From Minisyncoccota bacterium (lineage in GTDB: Bacteria > Patescibacteriota > Minisyncoccia > SW-4-49-11), in contig JAHEOE010000074.1 of the NCBI GenBank assembly GCA_018609785.1, forward strand, positions 1 to 5,828: a stretch of 5,828 nt of DNA. The letters are read 5' to 3'. Both the position numbers and the translations under genes were made by a program. The notes under the pieces were generated by a model. It saw only the letters and a list, made by a program, of their open reading frames with translations. It searched no databases and was not told where the DNA came from. The stretch's first letter is position 1; each line of letters opens with the position of its first letter. This document shows positions 1 to 4,774 of the stretch, one piece after another.

Positions 1-195
1 GATGCGCCGGTGAAGGTGCGTACCGACTTCATCTTCCCCCAGAATGGTGCTTAAGGAGACAGATTGTCCGAATACGGCCAGATTTTTGGCAATGTTATAG
101 CCTTTCCCGCCGACGGTCTGAGACGTTTGAGGAGTTCGGGGAGAAAAATAATGCTGGATATCGAGATTGGTGGGGCCGATAACGAGATAGTGCAT
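1..195 (-). CDS. PfkB-family carbohydrate/nucleoside kinase, N-terminal part (runs off window)
   Basis: The first 65 codons of a ribokinase-like (PfkB) kinase are visible, starting at the ATG at 195-193 and continuing past the left edge. The frame begins MHYLVIGPTNLDI, the usual first beta strand with the Asn-x-Asp substrate-contact region. At residues 29-36 it reads GGKGYNIA, the glycine-rich PfkB signature that contacts the sugar, followed by the family's typical 'L..FG....L.T.LGEDEVG' pattern. Members phosphorylate a sugar or nucleoside hydroxyl with ATP in the cytosol. The ATP-binding and catalytic Asp half lies outside the window, so the substrate cannot be named. No Shine-Dalgarno sequence precedes the ATG. 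A second, truncated copy of codons 1-31 lies at 2936-3031. This copy is probably the functional one, because its frame continues with family-like sequence beyond codon 31. Family assignment is firm; specificity is unknown. Confidence 0.85.
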   Translation of the reverse strand, partial: MHYLVIGPTNLDIQHYFSPRTPQTSQTVGGKGYNIAKNLAVFGQSVSLSTILGEDEVGTHLHRRI

Positions 196-197
196 AG
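100..197. repeat. Direct repeat copy 1 (intact pfkB 5' end)
   Basis: This aligns without gaps to 2936-3033 at an offset of 2836. Over 103-197 (95 bases) there are five mismatches, at 118, 130, 136, 137 and 181. Similarity stops two bases before the start codon on one side and at codon 32 on the other. The two copies bracket the unknown gene and the phosphoribosyltransferase-HAD gene. Confidence 0.95.
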
Positions 198-271
198 GTT
201 ATAATTGTTTTACTGGTTGTTTAATATGAATAAAGAGTGGTATAAGTATTATATAAGATAATTGTATACTG
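196..271. promoter_or_regulatory. Divergent AT-rich intergenic region between pfkB and the unknown gene
   Basis: These 76 bases must hold the start signals for the plus-strand gene at 272 and probably for the pfkB gene reading left. On the plus strand a weak sigma70-like pair is TTGTTT at 217-222 and TATAAG at 241-246, 18 bases apart. TATAAG (252-257) and TATACT (265-270) are other -10-like words. On the minus strand a perfect TATAAT lies at 253-248, but I see no good -35 at the right distance. Neither gene has a recognisable Shine-Dalgarno sequence here, so translation may start on short or leaderless messages. Base composition alone produces many such words, so the exact promoters are uncertain. 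Confidence 0.3.
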
Positions 272-829
272 ATGAGTTGGAATATACAAGAATTTCCGGG
301 ATATTTAGGAAAAAAACGCGATGAAATATATCAATATTGGGATCGTAAATATGGTGAAGGTAATTGGAGAATACGGTATCAGTGGAACGGAAACGTTGTA
401 GATCGAGACTTTGCTCTTCAGCTCTATGAAGACGGATATTATGAATTTTTGAAAACGCACACGGACCAGTTGGAGTGGCTTCTTAATACCGCTTCGGATA
501 TCTACGATACGGCACCAAGTAACGTAGATGCCGGATTTCGGTATGATATTCAAGAAACTTCCAATAACCATATTCATGATGTAGCGATAAGGCGGGCTGT
601 GCATCGATTGGGTGAAGTGTTTAATGGAGATCATTTGGTGCATGTACGTGGAGAAAAAACGGAAGGTTTTCACTTGAATCCGGGAAATATTCCGTTCCAT
701 TTACCACATTTGATTTTGGACATTGCGACCGAAGATTATGGGGACAAAGGACAATGGTGGAATTCAGGGAGTATTGAAGATTTCTATCAGAAGAATAAAG
801 TTTTGGAAGTAAAGAAAAAACAGGACTAG
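272..829 (+). CDS. Conserved protein of unknown function, 185 aa
   Basis: This is a complete soluble protein from ATG to TAG, with no signal peptide or membrane segment. I cannot assign a function. It begins MSWNIQEFPGYLGKKRDEIY, is rich in Trp and Tyr, and has a histidine-rich middle and C-terminal half: H100-x-H102-D103, H111, H121, H124, H134, H143 and H146. Such clustering can bind metal, but no known motif fits and this is only an idea. It ends with 'EDFYQKNKVLEV' and a lysine tail. From memory, similar short proteins of constant length occur as hypothetical proteins in Patescibacteria; that recollection is not a search result. It is the only methionine near the N-terminus, so the start is fairly safe, although no Shine-Dalgarno precedes it. 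It faces the phosphoribosyltransferase-HAD gene, and its last codons overlap that gene's terminator hairpin. Confidence 0.8.
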   Translation: MSWNIQEFPGYLGKKRDEIYQYWDRKYGEGNWRIRYQWNGNVVDRDFALQLYEDGYYEFLKTHTDQLEWLLNTASDIYDTAPSNVDAGFRYDIQETSNNHIHDVAIRRAVHRLGEVFNGDHLVHVRGEKTEGFHLNPGNIPFHLPHLILDIATEDYGDKGQWWNSGSIEDFYQKNKVLEVKKKQD

Positions 830-843
830 AGTGTCTAGTCCTG
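811..843 (-). terminator. Rho-independent terminator of the PRTase-HAD gene
   Basis: A perfect 10-bp inverted repeat, CAGGACTAGA (821-830) and TCTAGTCCTG (834-843), closes on a 3-base loop. On the minus strand the stem is followed by TTTTTTCTTT (820-811), a classic U-tract. It lies 20-42 bases beyond the TAA at 865-863. In the plus direction the stem is followed only by TAGATATAGATTT, so it would be a weaker stop for the 185-aa gene. The left arm and A-tract are coding for that gene: K181-K183 form the A-tract, and Q184, D185 and the TAG stop lie in the stem. Confidence 0.85.
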
Positions 844-862
844 TAGATATAGATTTCATATC

Positions 863-2776
863 TTACCTTATAAGATGGAATTGTGCTCCCACGGACTGCG
901 CAAAAGTTTGGTCAGTCTCGACTGAGTCGCCATAAAACACGGACAACTTAGGAAGATTAAAATAATTACTCGCTTCCATGAAGCCGTGAGTATATGGTTT
1001 AGGCTTACCGGATAGAGGTATTGTATCATTGGTCAATGTGCAATACGCCTTATCTTCACAAATAAGGTACTGAAAGAACTGAAGCATGTTGTGATATTGG
1101 AGGACAGTTTTTACCCAAAGGAGACGATTATTAGAGATGATTACTTGAATATCGGAAACCGAATAAGCAAGTACATCTTGGATTACAGAGGGAATCAAGC
1201 TCAGTGATTCTTTTGAATAGTTGATGTATTTCTCTTTTTCACGGCATAATCTATGAGCAAAATCTCTTTTTGAGAGACCATTTAATTGACATCCTTGTTT
1301 TTGTAGTTCATGAGCTATATTGTACGCAGCTTGAATCCAACTAAGCCCTTTATTCTTGGGAGCCAGCTGTTTGACATCCCAGGTTTCGCCTGTTAGTTGG
1401 GCAATAGCAAAGTTGAATCCATATCTATGTAACGAGCTACTATGAGCAATGGTATTGTCAAAATCGTAGCCTCTCATAGGAGCGTATTTGGTATCACCGA
1501 GTATTTGATGTACCCGGTTAACAACGCGAGATTCATCTTTTTTGCCAAAACAAGTGGTATAATTTCCCACAGGTGAACAGTAAAGGTATTGGTAAGATAA
1601 GTAGAGGTCTTTCCCTTTCCAATATCCTTTGTTGTGGTAGAGCATTTGAAGACCTTCAAGATATATTTCTGGTACCGCAATGTATACCGAAGAAATATAC
1701 TTGTTTTTTAGGCTCTCATATACGAGTCTTGCTGAATATCCTGTGGCAAAACTATTGTCGACAATCAAGGTGCGGTCGGAATTTTCAATCTCTTCCTGGA
1801 TAGAAGGAAGAGTTATTTGAGATAGATCGATGATTCCCCGTGAATCAAAGGATTCAGGAGAAATCTTATTTTTTAACACTCGGTTTAGAGAAAATATCAC
1901 TGGAGAAATGGAACTAAAAAGAGATCCTTTCTCTGATACCATGGTCCCCCAACTATAGAGAGCGTAAGGTATCTCAATACCTCCATATAAGAGTGGAATG
2001 CAGCAATCAAAGCTTTCATCATTACTACTATTGGCGTAGACTGTATAGCAAAATTTAGATAAAGTTTTAACGCTATCCAGCTCTTTAATTTTATGGAGGT
2101 TATCCATCTGGAGATTATCCATAAGTTCCACAAGTGGATTGGGGTTGATTTGGAAAATTTCTACCCCTGGAAGACCAAGCACGGATCCTAAATACATTTC
2201 CCAGACACTTTTTGCTTGTAGGTCTAACCATATCCAAGTATGGTAATCAAAAGGATATGTAGAGAAGAGAGACTCTTCTAAGTAAGCATACATAACCCTA
2301 AAGATATTATTCTTGATATGATCTAGAACAAGCAGAATAAAAGTAGACGGTAAAGAGGTACTTTCTTGAGACCGTACTATCTCATTCAATATTTCTATAT
2401 CTTGGATAAGATCTCCTCTTATTACTGATTTGAGATGAGGCGTTTCAGCAAAGTTGCGGAAGTACGATTCTCCTCGCAATGCTACACACTCACCTCTGCG
2501 ATGTGAAAAGTATAGAGATACCCGAGTGTTCAGATACTTCTCGAAAAATGCGGATCTCTCTTTGTCTTGAGTTGTACGGATAACTTCCAATATTTCGTAG
2601 TACTGAGAAATAGGAAAGCATGGAGTACCGCTATCATCACAACTTAAAATGTAAGAATTCTCTCTTATCTGGGGGTAGGATTTCCATTTCTCGTCGAAAC
2701 CAAAAAAATTGGCTAGGTGTTGTTTACTATCCGAGCGTAAAAAATCTTTGTACGTTTCTCCGGCGAACTGTGGCAT
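863..2776 (-). CDS. Three-part protein: unknown N-terminus, phosphoribosyltransferase-like domain, HAD-family hydrolase
   Basis: This is a complete 637-aa cytosolic protein. Residues 1 to about 250 match nothing I recognise. About 255-410 look like a type I phosphoribosyltransferase. 'IPLLYGGIEIPYAL' (260-273) resembles the early loop of that fold, and 'TLIVDNSFATGYSAR' (336-350) resembles the PRPP-binding loop, with D340, S342, T345 and G346. The second acidic residue usual in that loop is N341. From about 433 to the end it is a HAD phosphohydrolase. Motif I is DFDNT (D438 nucleophile, D440), motif II is S548 in 'VIISNN', motif III is K591 in GKPKP, and motif IV is GDSVETD (D617, D622). All HAD catalytic positions are present. 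A plausible role is handling a PRPP-derived or nucleotide-like phosphate compound: making it with one domain and dephosphorylating it with the other. This is inference. The start is the only ATG before M162 and sits about 30 bases downstream of a strong promoter; no Shine-Dalgarno is visible. Confidence 0.82.
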   Translation of the reverse strand: MPQFAGETYKDFLRSDSKQHLANFFGFDEKWKSYPQIRENSYILSCDDSGTPCFPISQYYEILEVIRTTQDKERSAFFEKYLNTRVSLYFSHRRGECVALRGESYFRNFAETPHLKSVIRGDLIQDIEILNEIVRSQESTSLPSTFILLVLDHIKNNIFRVMYAYLEESLFSTYPFDYHTWIWLDLQAKSVWEMYLGSVLGLPGVEIFQINPNPLVELMDNLQMDNLHKIKELDSVKTLSKFCYTVYANSSNDESFDCCIPLLYGGIEIPYALYSWGTMVSEKGSLFSSISPVIFSLNRVLKNKISPESFDSRGIIDLSQITLPSIQEEIENSDRTLIVDNSFATGYSARLVYESLKNKYISSVYIAVPEIYLEGLQMLYHNKGYWKGKDLYLSYQYLYCSPVGNYTTCFGKKDESRVVNRVHQILGDTKYAPMRGYDFDNTIAHSSSLHRYGFNFAIAQLTGETWDVKQLAPKNKGLSWIQAAYNIAHELQKQGCQLNGLSKRDFAHRLCREKEKYINYSKESLSLIPSVIQDVLAYSVSDIQVIISNNRLLWVKTVLQYHNMLQFFQYLICEDKAYCTLTNDTIPLSGKPKPYTHGFMEASNYFNLPKLSVFYGDSVETDQTFAQSVGAQFHLIR

Positions 2777-2811
2777 TTTTATTAACTTGTAAATGTACAG
2801 AAGGTATTCTT

Positions 2812-2839
2812 TTTATACAATATTAAAAACTTTTGTCAA
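2812..2839 (-). promoter_or_regulatory. Sigma70-type promoter of the PRTase-HAD gene
   Basis: Read on the minus strand, a consensus -35 TTGACA (2839-2834) is separated by 16 bases from a -10 TATAAA (2817-2812). Transcription should begin around 2805, giving a leader of about 30 bases before the ATG at 2776. This makes the gene an independent transcription unit rather than part of the upstream kinase operon. Confidence 0.75.
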
Positions 2840-2854
2840 CATATAACAAATATG
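2840..2854. repeat. Short inverted repeat abutting the -35 box
   Basis: CATAT (2840-2844) and ATATG (2850-2854) form 5-bp arms around AACAA, immediately upstream of the TTGACA box. The position would suit a regulator site, but the arms are short and AT-rich, so chance is a real alternative. Confidence 0.2.
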
Positions 2855-2860
2855 TACGTG

Positions 2861-2931
2861 ACACAAAAATATTCTTTAGTATAGGAGTTTAGTGAAAATA
2901 ATTTCTCTAAAGCTAACGCCTGTTTTTGTGT
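2861..2931. repeat. Nested inverted repeats next to the pfkB stub
   Basis: ACACAAAAA (2861-2869) is matched by TTTTTGTGT (2923-2931), a 9-bp perfect inverted repeat. Nested inside it, CTTTAG (2874-2879) is matched by CTAAAG (2907-2912). The outer arm ends five bases from the point where similarity to pfkB begins (2936). It could mark the end of the inserted segment or form a hairpin in transcripts arriving from the kinase genes. There is no U-tract that makes it an obvious terminator. Confidence 0.35.
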
Positions 2932-3031
2932 ACGGGCTTTTCCCGCCGACGGTTTGAGACGTTTGGGGAGTCTGGGGAGAAAAATAATGCTGGATATCGA
3001 GATTGGTGGGGCCGATGACGAGATAGTGCAT
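2876..3031 (-). pseudogene. Truncated duplicate of the pfkB kinase gene (5' stub)
   Basis: Starting at ATG 3031-3029, codons 1-31 repeat the N-terminus of the kinase at 195 almost residue for residue, through V28-G29-G30-K31. The only residue difference is Q instead of R at position 20. After K31 the frame enters unrelated sequence (SPYTKTGVSFREIIFTKLLY) and ends at TAA 2878-2876, giving a 51-residue open frame that lacks nearly all of the PfkB fold. It starts 27 bases after the stop of the upstream sensor kinase on the same strand, the position expected for the third gene of an operon. A non-functional remnant is the best reading. A short translated peptide cannot be excluded, because its ATG and frame are intact. 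Confidence 0.8.
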
Positions 3032-3033
3032 AG
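2936..3033. repeat. Direct repeat copy 2 (pfkB stub)
   Basis: This is the second copy of the 98-base repeat, in the same orientation as 100-197. Beyond 2936 to the left and 3033 to the right the sequences of the two copies have nothing in common, which marks sharp junctions. Confidence 0.95.
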
Positions 3034-3058
3034 ATGACTTCTAGTCTGGTATACGGAT

Positions 3059-4687
3059 TTATTCGTTAGGTCCGTTGAGAGGGAGCGTTATCGTAACGTT
3101 GGTTCCTTCACCACGTCCGTCGCTTGACACCTTTAAACTCCCTTCGTGTTTTTCTATGATTGCTCGAGCGATATACAGTCCGATCCCGGACCCGTCGGGA
3201 TGTTTTTGTTCCGCTCTTTGTGCTCTCCGGAACCGTTGATAGACAGTTTCTATTTCTTCAGGCGTAATTCCCATACCATCATCCGTGATCTGTATGATCA
3301 CTTCGTCATTACGTTCGGTTATCTGAACTTCAAGAGATGTGTCCCCGTAGATAATGCCGTTTCTAACAATGTTGTTTATAGCTTTGAATAACAGATTTTC
3401 ATTACCGGTCAACGCAGAGATATGAGAGGGCATATTCTTCTGAACGGAAACTTCGTACTCCTGAGAAAGAAATTGATTATATTCAATGGTTTGGTTAATT
3501 ATGTCCAAAAGATTGAGGTTTTGATTCAGATGTAGTTTCCAGTGCCCCGTACTGATTTTGTTGGCGATGGAAATATCTTCAACGATGGCATTGAGACGTT
3601 GATAATTGATATATGCTTTTTCCAGATAAGGACGTACTTCTTGAGGGTATCCATATTCTTCGGCGGGACTTTTAAGAAGGAGATTTAAATATTCTTGGAT
3701 TCCGCTTAAGGGAGTTTTGAGTTGATAGGAGGTAAGACGTAAGAAATTTTCTTTTGCGTCAATCATTTCGGATAACCGAGTGTTGGCGGATTCGATTTTT
3801 TCTTTTCGACGTTTTTCAAGTAGGAATTCGTAAATTAAGAAAAATGCGAGTATGCCAAAAATTACCAGAATGAATAGGTTGAAAACAAAAGCAATGCCGG
3901 AGTTGCTTGTAACCGTAATTCCCATAAGCAGGACAGCCATGCCAAAAAGGATAAGATTGATTCCCGTAATTTTTAGATCAAACAGCTGTTGAGTGAAAAG
4001 ACTGTATATGAATATAATCGCTCCCAAAAAGGGTCCGCTCAATCCCCACCACGTAAATTCCACAGAACCCGAAAGTAACGGAATGATATGCATACTTATA
4101 TACGGAGTGAGGAATCCGCTGAAAACGATAATCAAGAGTAACCCCGCAATATTTTTTTGTTTAGTATTTGAAGTCCGAAACAACGAATTCCCCAGGAGGG
4201 CAAATATTACGCCGTAAGAGATGGTAACCAGTGTGGTCAGAATGCCGAATCCCGATCCCACATTCAGTTCGAGCGAAGAGAGACTGTTATTTTGATAAAC
4301 GATAATGTCTGTTCGTAGCATCAAAAATGTGATGACGAGGATAAGTACTACTCCTATGAAGGTGGTAATTCGTTTTTGCTTCACAGTCAAGCGCGAAATC
4401 GGATATTCTCCCACAAAAACCATGAGCCCCAAGGTCATCACAAGCGCACTGAGAAGACTTCCGATTTGCATACCCGAAGAAAGCATTCCCTGGGCGGGTG
4501 AAGAAGAGATCGACAGAAACGGAGCTACCAAGGGGAACAGGTAGCTTCCCATCCAGAGAAGAAAGCCGGTGAACGGAAGTATGAACAATCGAATTTCTTT
4601 CGGGTGATTTTGAGAAACCACATACGTCCCTGTCGCGAATATGCCACAAAAGACAAAGAGCGTAATTGGGTAAAAAAGCATTTCCAT
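3059..4687 (-). CDS. Multi-spanning membrane sensor histidine kinase with His-to-Tyr change at the phosphoacceptor site
   Basis: About nine hydrophobic segments (near residues 4-24, 33-54, 75-93, 107-124, 147-170, 179-198, 212-235, 242-260 and 263-290) resemble the N-terminal multi-TM region of 7TM-type histidine kinases. A short charged linker follows, then a dimerisation domain (about 310-375) and an ATP-binding domain (about 425-537). The ATP site looks complete: N443 in the N-box, D469-x-G-x-G (G1), an F-box (YQRFRRA) and GSGIGL (499-504, G2). The phosphoacceptor motif reads TSYQLKTP: tyrosine 321 (codon 3727-3725) stands where histidine belongs. The protein should thus be unable to autophosphorylate normally, and may be a pseudokinase partner or phosphatase. 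I chose ATG 4687 (542 aa) because AGGG lies five bases upstream; the frame could also start at TTG 4717 (552 aa). It is a paralogue of the kinase upstream, 87 bases away. Confidence 0.88.
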   Translation of the reverse strand: MEMLFYPITLFVFCGIFATGTYVVSQNHPKEIRLFILPFTGFLLWMGSYLFPLVAPFLSISSSPAQGMLSSGMQIGSLLSALVMTLGLMVFVGEYPISRLTVKQKRITTFIGVVLILVITFLMLRTDIIVYQNNSLSSLELNVGSGFGILTTLVTISYGVIFALLGNSLFRTSNTKQKNIAGLLLIIVFSGFLTPYISMHIIPLLSGSVEFTWWGLSGPFLGAIIFIYSLFTQQLFDLKITGINLILFGMAVLLMGITVTSNSGIAFVFNLFILVIFGILAFFLIYEFLLEKRRKEKIESANTRLSEMIDAKENFLRLTSYQLKTPLSGIQEYLNLLLKSPAEEYGYPQEVRPYLEKAYINYQRLNAIVEDISIANKISTGHWKLHLNQNLNLLDIINQTIEYNQFLSQEYEVSVQKNMPSHISALTGNENLLFKAINNIVRNGIIYGDTSLEVQITERNDEVIIQITDDGMGITPEEIETVYQRFRRAQRAEQKHPDGSGIGLYIARAIIEKHEGSLKVSSDGRGEGTNVTITLPLNGPNE

Positions 4688-4774
4688 TTTGACCCTGTTT
4701 TTATAAACGTCTACCAATTAAGATCATAATATCACAAGTGCCTGCAATACAGACAGGAAACTTAGCCATGCTCT
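4688..4774 (-). other. Spacer between the two sensor kinase genes
   Basis: These 87 bases separate the stop of the upstream kinase from the preferred ATG of the downstream one. No convincing terminator hairpin with a U-tract is visible. No -35 and -10 pair with good spacing stands out, although TATGAT-like words occur. Read-through from the upstream kinase gene is therefore the likely source of transcription. Confidence 0.4.
4693..4696 (-). promoter_or_regulatory. Ribosome binding site deciding the start at 4687
   Basis: On the minus strand AGGG is followed by TCAAA and then ATG at 4687, an ideal spacing. No such sequence precedes the in-frame TTG at 4717, which favours the shorter protein. 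Confidence 0.55.

Noticed and set aside
305..700. Minus-strand open frame of 131 codons opposite the 185-aa gene
   Set aside because: It lies wholly antisense to a better-composed gene, shows no domain motif and has an unlikely amino-acid make-up, so it is a shadow.
100..3033. Ordinary transposon target-site duplication
   Set aside because: The repeats are about 95 bases, diverged, and coincide with coding sequence. No transposase or terminal inverted repeat flanks the segment.
4287..4649. Minus-strand open frame of 120 codons inside the downstream sensor kinase
   Set aside because: It overlaps the membrane region of a clear kinase gene in another frame and has no recognisable motif.
4715..4717. 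TTG at 4717-4715 as the start of the first sensor kinase
   Set aside because: There is no ribosome binding site before it, while ATG 4687 has AGGG at good spacing. It is kept only as an alternative.
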